From: Cyclina sinensis
Lineage: Eukaryota; Mollusca; Bivalvia; Venerida; Veneridae
Assembly (NCBI GenBank): GCA_012932295.1
Contig: JAAONU010000003.1
Coordinates: 26,708,361 to 26,772,360, forward strand
Direction: 5' to 3'
DNA length: 64,000 nucleotides
The position numbers were made by a program, and so were the translations under genes. Below are positions 35,377 through 47,193 of this stretch, one piece after another. The stretch's first letter is position 1, and each line of letters starts with the position of its first letter. The notes below the pieces were generated by a model. The model was not told the DNA's origin and searched no databases. It was given only the letters and a program-made list of their open reading frames with translations.

Positions 35377-36580
35377 AATCTTAAATGAACAATTAACTTC
35401 TATGTTTACAACTGAAAATACCAGCAATGTACCAAAGCTTGATAAAAGCTGTAAAGATGTCCCACACATCAAGATAAATCAAAAAGGACATTTGAAACTC
35501 CTTAAAGACATCCATGTGCACAAGGTTACAGGTCCAGACAGTTGGTCAGGAATGTTGTTGAAAAATTTCTGTGAAGAAGCAGTTGATGACCTAATGCTCA
35601 CCTTCCAGACTTCATTGGACTGTGGCAAAATAACTTCTGCGTGGGAAGAAGCTTTTATCGTGCCATTGTACAAGAAGGGAGACAAGAATAAAGTGTCTTA
35701 TCATAGACCAGTCTCGCTTACTTCTATTTTCTGTAAAGTACTTGAACATGTTATACACAGCAATACCACCTGGACAGACATGGTATACTCAGCAACACGC
35801 TCCTGTAAACAATGATCCAGTGAATCCCAGCACAAGATCTAACAGACAGTCTTTATGAAGGCAAACAGATTTATGCCATTTTGCTTGACTTTGCTGGAGT
35901 GAGAGGTTGCCTACTTGACTGGATTTCAGACTTTTTAACTGGTACATGTAGGACCAAGTCAGTACTAGTATTAGAAGGTCAGCATCCATCACAAGCTCCT
36001 GTGACCTCTGGGGTACCGCAGGGTACAGTCCTAGGGCCATTATTGATTTTGTATTATATCAACAACATGCTGGACTGTGTGAATTCAACTGCCCATCTTT
36101 TTGCTGAAAACTGCTTACTGTATCCCGTTATCTTCATTCAATCTTCAAAAAGATGTGGTCAATCTTCAGAAATGGGAGGACAATTGGTTAATGCGATTTA
36201 ATCCCGACAAATGTGAAGTTATAAGAATCACAAAGAAGAAGAAACCAATTGCATATAGTTATTCCATCCACGGCTCAAAATTACAGACAGTAAACAGTGC
36301 GAAATATCTTTGTGTAAACATCAGCACAGACCTGTCATGGAACAGACACACAGACAATACTTGTGGCATAGCTAATAACACACTCTGATTTTTACATAGG
36401 AACATTTACAACTGCCCACTGCAGGTCAAAGAGATATGTTACACATCTTTAGTGCAACCAATAACTCAATATGCCTCAACCATCAGAGTCCTCAAAGACA
36501 AAGAAATATTAACAAGGCAGAACAACTGCAACGAAGAGCAGCAAGATATCACAGGTGTTTGGCACATACCTGTGATAGTA
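35377..36580 (+). pseudogene. Dead LINE reverse transcriptase (jockey/CR1-like)
   Basis: RT blocks in order: VTGPDSWSGMLLKNF, FIVPLYKKGDKNKVSYHRPV SLTSIFCKVLEH, then after frame changes VRGCLLDWISDFLTG, TSGVPQGTVLGPLLILYYIN and [13 protein letters not shown], then [14 protein letters not shown] and [14 protein letters not shown]. The catalytic FADD box reads FAEN, so two of its Asp residues are lost. Frames shift near 35815, 35880 and 36100, and the stretch between palm blocks (normally ...DFSKAFDKVPH...) is deleted. There is no 5' endonuclease part. Confidence 0.88.
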
Positions 36581-37497
36581 TTAGCAGTACCTAGTCATTC
36601 CTGGACATACAGTTTCCTCATATGCAATAATATAGATCTATTTTCAGTGTGTATATACAATATTTAAGGTGGAAACTTGTACAGAAATGACAAGATACTA
36701 CCTGTGCAAGATATGTCACAGGTGATTGTAAAACAACAAGCAGTGCAATATCCTTGCTAAATGACTTAAAGTGGCAAACAATACAACAGTGTCGTCAGTA
36801 GGGAAAAGTAATAATGTTGTATCATATAGTCCATCTTCTGTATCACTTGATTATTAATAGGCCTACTGATAGAATTTCAAACTCCTGTGATAAAAACAAA
36901 CACCTGTCATTCAAATAAGGAAAGTAGATTGAAAATCCGCATTTTAGATATTTACCAGAATCCTTATGTTGAAATTGAATCTTTTTCCCCAAGAACATAA
37001 CATATAATTTGAAACAGTCAATAAACCTTTCTGACTCTACATTTCCAACATGCTACGAACATGTTTACATTTTCCGCCATGTTGTATCCAAGTTCATTGT
37101 TTAACCGAATTTTTAGTATAGATATTTGTTTGTTTCTTTTTAAATGTTAAATAAGTAAAATTAAAATCATAATTGGAAAGTTAATATATTTTTGATATAA
37201 AGTATTTTAGGAAAAATGCCAAGAACAGCATAAATTCCATACTAGCTATGATTGAAAAATAAATTCGTAAAAAAAATTCGTTTTTGAAATCAGTCTGCTG
37301 TATGAAACAACAACAACAAAAACAAAGGAGAGAAGGAAGAAACGTTTCATGTAAGTAGCTGTTAGCCATTTGAAAATAATCATCAAAAGTTCAGCTTCAT
37401 CAATAGATTTAACTACCATAATCTGCATTTATGCGTATCATAGTATGCTTTAGTTATGTTGTTGCATTGTTTTCTACTCTTGCCAACTTTAAATAAA
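36581..37497. other. Intergenic, nothing recognised apart from the target site at its right edge
   Basis: AT-rich. TTAAATAAA at 37489-37497 is the left target duplication of the next element. Confidence 0.45.
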
Positions 37498-38893
37498 GGC
37501 AGTGGGCTACAAATACGGAACCGTAATCCTAGCTTCCTAGTCTAGGATTACGGAACTTCCGTAATCCTAGACAAACCCACTGGAAAAGGCTACGGTTACG
37601 AAAGTTTTTTAAAGAAGCGTATTTTCAACAGTTAAATATCAAATAGCATGCTAAATTTAATTTTTATTCATTAAACAAACCATTTTACCAAATTTGCGTT
37701 ATCAAATTAGCTGTTGTCTAGACTTCTGCCAGCCTGTGAAATGTGCTTGTTCTTTTTTTGTAATGTCAAGAAATTATATACGTTGTCTTTTGTTTCTAAA
37801 ATGTATTTCAGGGAACTGTAAATTTTATCTAAATTTTGTTAGCACCCTTGAAACTTTTTGTATTTGTGTACCTACTACCTTTTAATTTGATAAAATTTTG
37901 TTGTCAAGTGAAAATATTTATATGTTCCTCTTTTTGTTTTTAAGCATTGTTTTTAGACTACGCAGATGGTAAGATTAGCATATTTCTCATAGCTTTTATA
38001 TTTAATAATAATTTTTTCTTATTTGTAGCTGTTTTACATTTGTTAAAATTATACTTGTGTTATATAGTCGGTTAAAAAAGCTCTAAATAGCTTATGTTAA
38101 TTGTATATGTCTTGCCGACTCAAAATAAATCTTATCTTATCTTATCTTAAACTGTCATTTTGTACGCCATTTTGAATGTTTCAGCAACGAACTAACGTTA
38201 AATATCGTGACATCGATACACTGTCACTTGAGCGCTCATATGTAGTTGTACAAGTAATTTTTTTTTTTTGAAAATAAAATGTTGTAATGTAAAATCATGT
38301 AAATCAATTTTACTTGTCCATCTACATCCAGGCCACACCAAAAGGAGGCGCTCAAACCATGGCCCGCCAAAATTTGTATTTTTACAAGTTTTTTTCCAGC
38401 AGACATGTTAATACATTTTTTTACTTTGTTCTTTTCCTTTCTTTTTGTCATTGTTTTGTGAATTTATAATATTGATTTTGAATAAACATTTTTAAGAATA
38501 GAATTATAATTCAATAAAAACTTGGAATTTAATTGATAGTCGTTCATTTTTTGCGTCATAATAATGCGAACAAGATAACTCTAAGACAATACACATTACA
38601 AAGAAATTATTCACATCGTCTTTGAAGTGTCTGTAGATGACGACAATGACATTTAACGTTAGTCAATACAACAACTAAGATGGCGTATCATAACATTAGT
38701 GTTGACTCATTTTGGAGTAGATGTAATATTTGAGACAATTAACTTTTTATCACTCGATTTTGGGTATGAAACCCTTCTTTAAAAATACTTCCGTTGCCGT
38801 AGCCTATTCCAGTGGGTTTGTCTAGGATTACGGAACTTCCGTAATCCTAGACTCAGAGGCTAGGATTGCGGTTCTGTAACTGTAGCAACTGCC
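37498..38893. mobile_element. Non-autonomous DNA transposon, ~120-bp inverted repeats, 9-bp target duplication (Mutator-like)
   Basis: The two ends are about 120-bp inverted repeats of roughly 85-90% identity (37498-37618 and 38774-38893), both beginning GGCAGT read inward. They are flanked by a perfect 9-bp direct repeat TTAAATAAA (37489-37497 and 38894-38902). Long inverted repeats with 9-bp duplications are typical of Mutator-like elements. Each end holds a perfect 31-bp palindrome (37541-37571, 38821-38851). The interior is AT-rich with no transposase ORF, so it depends on another element. Confidence 0.85.
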
Positions 38894-39137
38894 TTAAATA
38901 AAACTTGCTTGCTGTCATACGAGTATGTTTTTTTGTAGTGGTATATCTGAACAAAATTTTGTTCACAAATTGACTCAGTTGATTTTTTTCCCCACTTCAG
39001 CTTCAACTTATTACTGCCAAAAGTCAATACTGACTATACAAGGCAGGCACGTGTCAGGAACATTAAAATTATAAAAGATAAAAACAAAGAAAACAAGATT
39101 TAACTGAAGATCTTACTTAAACATTTATTTTAAATAC

Positions 39138-39577
39138 TTAAAATCTGTAAAACTTGTTTAGTCCACTGATAAAAGCTGGCACATTTGGGGTAGCTTTATC
39201 TCGGTTGGTAATTCGTTCCAGAGTCGTATAGTCCTTGGGAAGAATGAGTTCATGTGATGTTGTGTTTTTGATTGTGGGATGAGGAATTTGCTGTTTCTTG
39301 TGTTTGTAAGGTGATTGTGATCGACATTGACCTGTTTGTTTTTTATTTTGTGTAGCATGACCAGGCTGGCATGGTTTCGCCTTTGTTCTAAAGTTGACCA
39401 TTTTAGTTCCTTGATCATGTTTGTTACACTGCTTGTATAGTGGTAATCATTATGAACGTACCTTGCAGCTGACCTCTGGACCATTTCTATTCTGTGAGTG
39501 AGATATTTTTGCCATGGATGCCATACAAAATAATACTTTAATAATAAAAAAAGGTGTCGATTAGCATACACATACAC
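39138..39577 (-). pseudogene. C-terminal fragment of LINE ORF2, minus strand
   Basis: On the minus strand: THRIEMVQRSAARYVHNDYH, LKWSTLEQRRNHASLVMLHK, then SFFPRTIRLWNELPTEIK. These are the thumb/connection and C-terminal blocks of jockey/CR1-like LINE ORF2 (RRAARY..., ...LEWxSLxxRR, ...SFFPRTIRxWNxLP). The RT core is absent. It is opposite in strand to the fragment at 35377, so it is a separate insertion or a rearrangement. Confidence 0.8.
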
Positions 39578-39659
39578 TATCTATTCGTTACTTTTAAAAG
39601 TGATCGTACAAAAAAGGCTTGAAATTGTAATGACTTTTATTTTGGAAATTAAAAGTAAT

Positions 39660-39985
39660 ACAGTCAAAGAATTTAGGGCCATTCGGGCTAGAGGTTGGCA
39701 ATATCTACTAGCCCAAATAGTTTTTACAAGCCCAAAAATGTTAAACTTTTAAAGTGGAAATTAAATTCAAGAATAATAATTAATACATTTATTTTGTAAT
39801 TTCATTCCTTGGATCAGGATAAATGAGTTGTTCCATCTGAAATTCATTCATTTCGTTTTCAGAAAAATAAGGTGATCTGCTGCTAATTTTTCACAGGCCA
39901 GTTGGGGTAGTGACTTGGAAAATTTTACGAGCCTGACCCAAATTCTACTAGCCATGGGCTAGCGGGCTACCTCTTACATGTAAAA
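39660..39985. repeat. Interspersed repeat with CTAGCCC blocks
   Basis: GCCATTCGGGCTAGAGG and ACTAGCCCAAATAG on the left and CTACTAGCCATGGGCTAGCGG on the right make a GGGCTAG/CTAGCCC-rich, partly inverted structure. I recall similar invertebrate repeats but cannot name it. Confidence 0.35.
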
Positions 39986-40440
39986 ACAGTCACCAAATAA
40001 TTGTCTGATAAGTCATTCGTATACAAAAATAGACTTCGTACATGAACAGACTTTAACACAACATTATATACATATATAAACATGCACATAATTTACAAAA
40101 ACAGTTACTAACTTACTTGCTTTTGACACTGAGTCATTTACCTAAATCTATACACCAAAGCTTATTCCTACAAGAATTGTCATTGCAAGTTAAAAATACC
40201 TTGGAAATCAAACAAAACCAGAGGACAATTTTTTAAGGTATTTACCTTATGAAAATGCACAAGCAAAAAATGAATGTTTTAATTTTTAATATTCTCTAGA
40301 TTCAAAGAAAAACTTATTACTGTCAGAATTGTTGCTTTTGTGAATTTAACTGTTTTCTCTCACAGGTTTTAAATGTACTGGTTAAGTTCTTTTCAAGGAT
40401 CATGTCTTCAAACACATATTCTCATGTTCTTTTTCTTGTT

Positions 40441-40470
40441 TTTTTTTCAGAAAAGTGAAAAGTAATAATC
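40441..40470 (+). promoter_or_regulatory. Splice acceptor and short 5' UTR before the AMZ start
   Basis: A pyrimidine tract ending in CAG at 40448-40450 is followed by 20 untranslated bases and ATGGGAGG at 40471. This shows that the ATG lies in the second transcript exon; the leader exon was not located. Confidence 0.6.
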
Positions 40471-41882
40471 ATGGGAGGTATCATTTCAGTGTCTAGAACA
40501 CAGAGACTCTTAATTGGGGATTTGTCTTCATTACCAGAGAGGGAACAGAGACTGTTTAACCTGAGCAAGTATGTCCTTGACCTTGGAGATCCATATATTG
40601 GGACTGTCTCCAGCAAACTTGGTTTAACAGTTGTAGGGATTGATAAAAATGGCACTGTTACAAGTGATAATAAAACAGATACTGAACCAGATTCAAGTCA
40701 GTGTAAAGATATTTCTTGTACTGGAATAGAATTTCAGATGACTGATGAAGTTAGTACCTTATTTTGTTTACTTATGACAAATAAACCATACTACTTTTCT
40801 CAGACCTTTTCCCAGTGGAGAACATTTTACCAGTACAGTATTCTTTGTCCTCTGCCATGTTGCAGACCAGAGCAGAGGATAATATATATACAGCCTGTTG
40901 ATAGTTTTCCAAACTTTATCACTGACTTTGAAGAAAATATGAGGAGTTGTAGAAGTAGTTTCGATTTCTTTGGGATCCTAAAAACTTTTACAGAGATATT
41001 TTTTGATGGTTTATGTGTAAATTTACTACCAAATGTTAATATAATGCAGTCAAAGTGGAATATAACTAGTAGACTTCATAAGAAAACTGGGCAGAAACAA
41101 TTTTATGTAAGAGACTTTCATAAGAAATTACAGTGTGTCAAACCATCTGATGGCTTTTGCATTATTGGTATTTCTTGGACAGATCTGTATCCAACAGAAG
41201 ATTTAAATTTTGTTCTTGGTGAAGCAAATTTTGCAACAAAGAGTGGGATATTTTGTTTTGGGCGTTATGAACCAAAGACATTTGATCCTGAAACACATAA
41301 AGACATAACAGAACTAGATGGAAAGATATTTTGGAGGATATTGAAGGTATGCTTTATGTTTCTGTAAGATATTCATTTCTGTAAGATATTGCAAATATTG
41401 AAATATTATGCCCTACCTCCCAAAAATCCCAAAGAATCCTTTGTTTGATCATAAATAGTCTAGGGACACTGTTTTAATCAAAAGAAATCTGACCCGGTTA
41501 ACCACCATGTGATATATTTGATGAAATATTTAGGAATCATTTAAAGCACTAACTGTAGATATAATTAATGTGGCAATTTTTGTGTTTGCAGGTATTAAGT
41601 CATGAGACATGTCACCTGTTTGGCCTACAACATTGCTGGTATTTCAAGTGTGCAATGAATGAAAGCAACAGCATGAAGGAGGCAGCCGAGCAGCCATTGT
41701 TCTTGTGTCCTGTTTGTTTGCGAAAACTTCAGTGTGCTTGTGGCTTTGATGTGTTGACAAGATACAGGAAAATGTTAACACTTCTCAAAGACCTATCAGA
41801 GATTTACCCAACACAGGAGTTCTTACATTCTGTGATATGGTTAGAAAAGTGTATTGAATTTCTAGAGTCGGATGAAGACTAG
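40471..41882 (+). CDS. Archaemetzincin zinc metallopeptidase (AMZ1/AMZ2-like), 388 aa
   Basis: Predicted zinc aminopeptidase/metallopeptidase of peptidase family M54. Two coding exons, 40471-41346 and 41592-41882, joined in phase 0 (GTATGC...TTTGCAG). Exon 2 starts three codons before the catalytic motif: HETCHLFGLQHC (296-307) gives the HExxHxxGxxH zinc site with Glu297 as general base, followed by CxxxxCxM (307-314) and a CPVC pair (331-334), the Cys-rich second zinc site that defines archaemetzincins. Upstream, IIYIQPVDSFPNF, DGLCVNLLP, DGFCIIGISWTDLYP and FCFGRYEP match AMZ landmarks such as IYIQSI, GLRVKLLEP and FCVVGITMIDLYP. The length is near that of human AMZ2 (about 360). The start is the first ATG after a splice acceptor (TTTTTTTCAG at 40450); exon 1 of the mRNA is therefore non-coding. 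The choice between AMZ1 and AMZ2 is left open. Confidence 0.93.
41592..41882 (+). CDS. AMZ exon 2: catalytic zinc-site exon (aa 293-388)
   Basis: Carries the complete HExxHxxGxxHC...CxM...CxxC set plus LRKLQCACGFDVLTRYRKML, typical of the AMZ C-terminal helix (LxKLQCAxGFxxxxRY). It ends with an acidic tail before TAG at 41880-41882. Kept separate because it holds all the catalytic residues. Confidence 0.93.
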   Translation, partial: VLSHETCHLFGLQHCWYFKCAMNESNSMKEAAEQPLFLCPVCLRKLQCACGFDVLTRYRKMLTLLKDLSEIYPTQEFLHSVIWLEKCIEFLESDED

Positions 41883-42489
41883 AAAGTTAAGGTTTCACTT
41901 TATATATTACACAGTTGTGATTTGTGATATGAAAAAGTTTTCGCTCAACTCGATGTGCAATATTTTATGTACTTATGCCTCTCTCTGAAAGAATATATTG
42001 TTTTTACAAATGTCTGTTGGTCTGTCCGCTTGGTTCACTGTGTCAAACGTAAGGGACACAGCAACAATTATCTTGAAAGCTTTTACTTATCAGTAAGTGA
42101 GGATCAACTAATGGTTGGATATTATGGTCCTTAAATTACCTCAAATGATCTTGAGGCTGTGGTATTAAAGTCACATAGATTGTTAATGCTGAAAGACAAA
42201 CCAACAGCACACAAATAATTGAGCCCAAGATCTTCAAGGATGAAAGAGCATGTTATGGAGAGAACAAGTCTGGAATTTGGTGATTTCTAATGCACATTTA
42301 AGTGTTATGACAGCTCTTGTGGGTTTTATATAATTTTACATGTATTGTTAATTGAAAGGAGCTTTTAGTTTCCGTTTTTATTTCTTTTATACATTTACAT
42401 ACCAAAGATTCACTTTTAAAAGTTTTAAATTATTGTTTATTATTTGCATTAACTACTTATAGTGATGTTCCTTTATGCATCAATCTTGT
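41883..42489. other. AMZ 3' flank with a short repeat relic
   Basis: Holds the AMZ 3' UTR. Around 42010-42150 TCTGTTGGTCTGTCCGCTTG and later blocks resemble the tail of mollusc tandem-cored repeats. ATTAAA at 42164 and AATAAA at 43539 are possible poly(A) signals. Confidence 0.3.
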
Positions 42490-42831
42490 TTAGAAAATAA
42501 TTTTTAGATATTTATTTACTGAATCATTAGACACTTTGTAAACAACCTTTTTCTCAAAATTTTCATCATTGCATAGAATGTGACAAATTAGATGTATTGA
42601 AAAGTATTGCAAGTATTTGTTGAGTTTCCTGTGAAAAACAGCTTCATCAGCAGTCATGGAAACTGATATCTTTGCCCACATCACACTGATGTCATCAGCA
42701 GCTCTTTTGCCTCTGAAGTAATTGGGAGGCATCTATAAAGAACTTTCATTTTATTTTATTACCTTGGTAAATCACATGAGCTTTGGTGTATGCATGTGTC
42801 TCATTATTTAGGAGCTTACTCTCAATGAGAT

Positions 42832-43260
42832 TTATGGAGATGAACAAGTTGGTATGATTGTGTCCAGTAACTTTCTAATGCTTGAAATAACTGAAAATGA
42901 TTTCCTTTGATATGAATATGAAAAATAAGTATAAGAAGGAATGTTGAAAAAAAATGTACAAGTCTTATAATGCTGTGTGTTTATCTTGAAAGCATCAGAC
43001 CAGATATTTATAGAAGTTGTGAGCATCTTATCTTGGAAGCATGGATCAGACCAGATATTTATAGAAGTTGTGAGCATCAGCTTTACTTTTGGCTCAAAGA
43101 ACAAGGTTGTTGCCCTTGAGTTGTCAGCCCAATTTGTCAAACCATAAAGAATTTCATTCAAGTTCATTTTTTTAAGCATGTTAAGAGCTTGTATGCAAAA
43201 GGAAGTACTTTGTGACACCAGTCATGGATGTAGACCCATTTGCACAGACTACTCACTAGA
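42832..43260 (-). pseudogene. Decayed ORF with internal duplication, hAT/ZBED-like guess
   Basis: The minus strand is open for 128 codons but carries a direct duplication (42981-43027 and 43028-43078) that repeats MLTTSINIWSD. Just upstream, VCANGSTSMTGVTKYF recalls the CTDGAPSMTG block of hAT-like/ZBED transposases. The match is short and the frame is broken, so this is a weak call. Confidence 0.2.
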
Positions 43261-46200
43261 TTGTAGTTAAGCTTAGAATAAAATCTGCAAACTTATTCAC
43301 AGTGCTAGTGAAAGAATGACAGAAGTTAACTTCTTTAATTTGCTGATACAAAAATCATTTATATTTTCAATTTCATACAAGCACTACACTGAACTGAGAA
43401 ATATACATCCATGAGATTCCAACTTCCCAGGAAAAGAATAATATTTGTACATTCTGTCCAACTTTATATTAATTGTCTCAAAACAGTTTCATAATTAGGG
43501 TGTAAGCAATGGCTTCACAATGCTTGGTTATTTTGCAAAATAAAGAAACTAGGTTATATTATTATAATTTGGTAAAAATGATACAAAATGAATAAACTCA
43601 TTTCTTAGTCAGATTTATTTAAGAAGAGCGAAGTCTACATAATGTATTCAGAAAACCATTGCAGTATATTGAGGATTTAAAACAGTGATCAGACTTTTGC
43701 ACATAGTCAGAGATTGAGAAAGTCAGTATATCATGCCAGTATTCATTGTGTCAGTCTAGGTAAGATTGGATATAATCTGTTCTAGTTAGTGGACAAGCTT
43801 TGTTTTGCCAAATTTTAATAATCAAAGAGCCTTAACTCTGCAGCAATCTGGCTAGATATCAAACTTATCTAGATTACCCGGTATGCCAATAAACATTTTG
43901 TTCAAGTTTATTAAGAATTAGATAAGAATTGTTTGAGTTAGAGAGGCCACAAACTACTGGACATCATCAACCTTGGGTGTCCACATACATGTACTTCTGT
44001 CACAAAGTGGTGTATTAAAAGTCATCAAATGAATTTAAGGACTGATTTCTTAAGTTCTAAAAAGTATTCTTGCAAATCCTAAACATCTGTTAGAAGTTAG
44101 TCATATTTCAGATTTAGGGGTATTGTTCTACTTTGTACTTTGACACCAATCTGATTAAAATCATATCCTAAACATCGCTATGCTAACCTTAGGGAGATCG
44201 TGAACTTCAGTCAGATTGACTATGACACCATCCAAACATGTCCCTATCTCAAGAGATATGTACTGACTATAAAACTAATTTAATACATATTTAGTTTTAA
44301 GAACATTATAGGGGAAAAACAGCAACAAGATGAAATTTTGCAAAGATTTTACTGACAACAAGACATGATTAATGTAAATATAATATTTTCACTGTGCAGT
44401 TATTAACTTTTTATATATTTTTTTTAAAACAAAGAACACAAGTTCAAACAATTACTACTACTGGTTTAAACAATATATATAAATTGTTATAGCTACAAAA
44501 GTAAGTATCACAGACAAAAAGGCACTAGAACTTTCACCTAGTGAAATATATAAAAAAAAATTAATAAAAAGACACAAAAAGCACAGGTAGTAGTCAAATG
44601 TGAAACTCTTGATTACGAAATGATCTTTAGAAATGTATGAAATATAATGAGTCCATGCTGCTGATATTTAAAAAAATCTTGTCCTAATTTTTTAAAAAGA
44701 TTTATACTATTTTTTCAGCTTTTTTGCAATGGAAGCTGTCAAGGATAATTTCAGTCACTTCTGAGACATTACTCGGGACTGAACCTTTAACTTGAGAGAA
44801 CAGTCAGAAAACTTGAATGTTTTAAAATACATGTATTTAACAAGATGATTTCTAATATTCAAGGTGCAGAAATTTCTTGGGAGAAAAAGAGTGTGCTATA
44901 ATCACATGAAGACTGTATCATAACCAGATCATGGCTAGATGAGTTGAGGCACAAGGACATAACTTGTCCTTTGATATGTGTTCAAACTTGAATCTTCCTG
45001 AACCAAACATGAATGCCCCAATGACTGAACTATTGACTACTGTTCAGTTGTCGGTGAATTTTCATTTGCACATGTATCACTTAGTCCAGCTTTTATTTTC
45101 TGCGTCAGGATATTGATAGATACTTTCGACTGTTTATATCCTTCACATTTTAAATGTCCAAATGAAAATGAGTGCCGGAACCGCTCGTAAATGAGACTAA
45201 TGTATCACTCTGAGGAGCCGCTACTCTGCTGTTAAAATGACACAATCATTAGAAGCACAGTGTGTGGGAAAATGATGGTAGAGTATTAGTAATAAGGAGG
45301 CTGAAAAACTGAAGAACTTTACCAGATTTTAAAAACTTTTTTGACACCTGAGTTGTCGCTCTTAGGTTGTAGCATTATCTATTCATTCACTTTGTATGCT
45401 AAAGATGTTGTCAATTTACTTAGAATCTTAGATGAAAACTCTACTTCAAAGCATTAATGACATGTTTTAGTGTGTGCTAAATACAACAGCTGTCTTAGTT
45501 CTAATACAAACTGGCCCAAAAAGCATTATACATATGCACAACAAAAGAATAAGATATGAATTATTCATTCAGTTAAAGACCTGCTTATACATGAATTTAG
45601 AGAATTTCTCAATGAAAAGGTTAACAGAAATGCTGGTAGGTTTATGGAAATCACCTGATATTCTATTTTTTCTAATTATACATTTACAATGAATCATTAG
45701 CTTGTTCACACAAAACTTATAAAATAATTGAATTTGAACTTTTCTTTTAAAGCTTCTACAATTCACTGCACAACAAGTTAAATTATATAATAACTAGTTT
45801 TAAATTTCTGTAAATACATCAAATATTCCAAAGCACCAAGATAGATGAAGACAAAGGTGTAATTACAATATGCAAACTAAAAGAATTTACCATAGATGAA
45901 ACTGGCTTTCATTCAATTGTAAGAGAGAGGCTGCAGTAAGCTAGCAAATTCTACATGTATTTGACAACACAATGTACAACTTGATACTCGTATTTCATTT
46001 TAAGTGGAAAAAATGAAACAAAAATGTTTAAATTGTTCTTTTTTTTATAGATTATAACTAGCATTACTTACAGAAATGAATTGTATGCAAACATGCATGG
46101 TGTATTTTAAATACTTAATGAGAAAAGAACCACAAAGCTTTGCATGTACATTTTTAGAAAAGTAAACAAAACAGAATGCTAATGAACTTGAGCAATATTT

Positions 46201-46879
46201 AAGCTTTAAACTAGATTTTAAGCAAAATGAAAACTAAGGCCTGGTACCAGTTATTAATTTAAAGGAAGGCATACATGTATTGGTAAGTTAAAACATTTTA
46301 AAGATGTCTCTGATATTTGTTGAAAAAGTGGTATCATAAAACATTGTTAATTCTCAAATGTGAGTTTTATATAGAGAGTGTTGTGGTTTGGTCTAAAAAT
46401 AACTCTTGACCAGAAAACCAGAGAAAAATACATCACTGATTGATTAAACTAAGTGAGAAAACATTAATACTAGTAACATGATTGTTTTTCTCCTGTGAGC
46501 AATAAAGTTAATATTTTCTATGTTAATTTACCTCAAGGTGTTATAGAAAATTGGCAGATCATGGAGGCTGTTAAAAGATTTGGGCAAATTAAACTTGTTC
46601 CATAAATTATTTTAATTTTCAGGTTATCATTTGAAAAAAGGTTAATTTGTATTTGTACACTAAAAAATGTCGTACAAACAAAATATGTAAGTTTAGTATG
46701 TTACTAACACTTGTTACCACATTTAATAGTTTCAAAATCAGCTTCAAATGAAGGAGTATTCAACACCTATCAATTAATATGTGCTAGTGTATAACACCTG
46801 CTGTTTAGTTCTGACTGTGATATTACCATTTAGTATTTATAAGTCACAATACCAGAACACTGACATTGTGCACACAACT
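43261..46879. other. Intergenic between convergent genes, nothing recognised
   Basis: About 3.6 kb of AT-rich sequence with only short ORFs. It contains no supported repeat or gene. Confidence 0.45.
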
Positions 46880-47193
46880 TCATCTTGTTGATGTTGGAGG
46901 ATTTATTGGTGAGGGCGTAACCATATGCAGCTGGTGTCCAGGACTAAGTGGGTTTCTTTCATCTTGCCGCTCTTTAATCTCCTTTCTCTTCCGTATCTCT
47001 TTTTTCACAGCATCATATTCAGGATTGTTAAGTTTATAGGACAATTTCCATAGGTGTGGTCTAGATTTTGGAACATATCGCTGGCCAAGGGAGTCGGTTT
47101 TCTGATTGGGAGGTGGTGGTGTTGGTGGCCTCTCTGGTGGGGGAATAAATCTGTGTTCATACTTCTTAAAATTCTCTGGTGGTAATATATTTC
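46880..47193 (-). CDS. Terminal exon of the sperm/cilium-type protein
   Basis: Begins after TTTTGCAG with GNILPPENFKKYEHRFIPPP, continues through ERPPTPPPPNQKTDSLGQRY and VPKSRPHLWKLSYKLNNPEY, then a charged helix (VKKEIRKRKEIKERQDERNP), and stops at TGA 46882-46880. The poly-Pro run and LWKLSYKLNNPEYD are the most distinctive parts. Confidence 0.87.

Noticed and set aside
40422..40655. 77-codon minus-strand frame
   Set aside because: Antisense shadow of AMZ exon 1.
42490..42732. 80-codon minus-strand frame beginning MPPNYFRGKRAADD after an AG
   Set aside because: It has some protein-like character, but no splice partner or homology was found; too weak to annotate as a gene.
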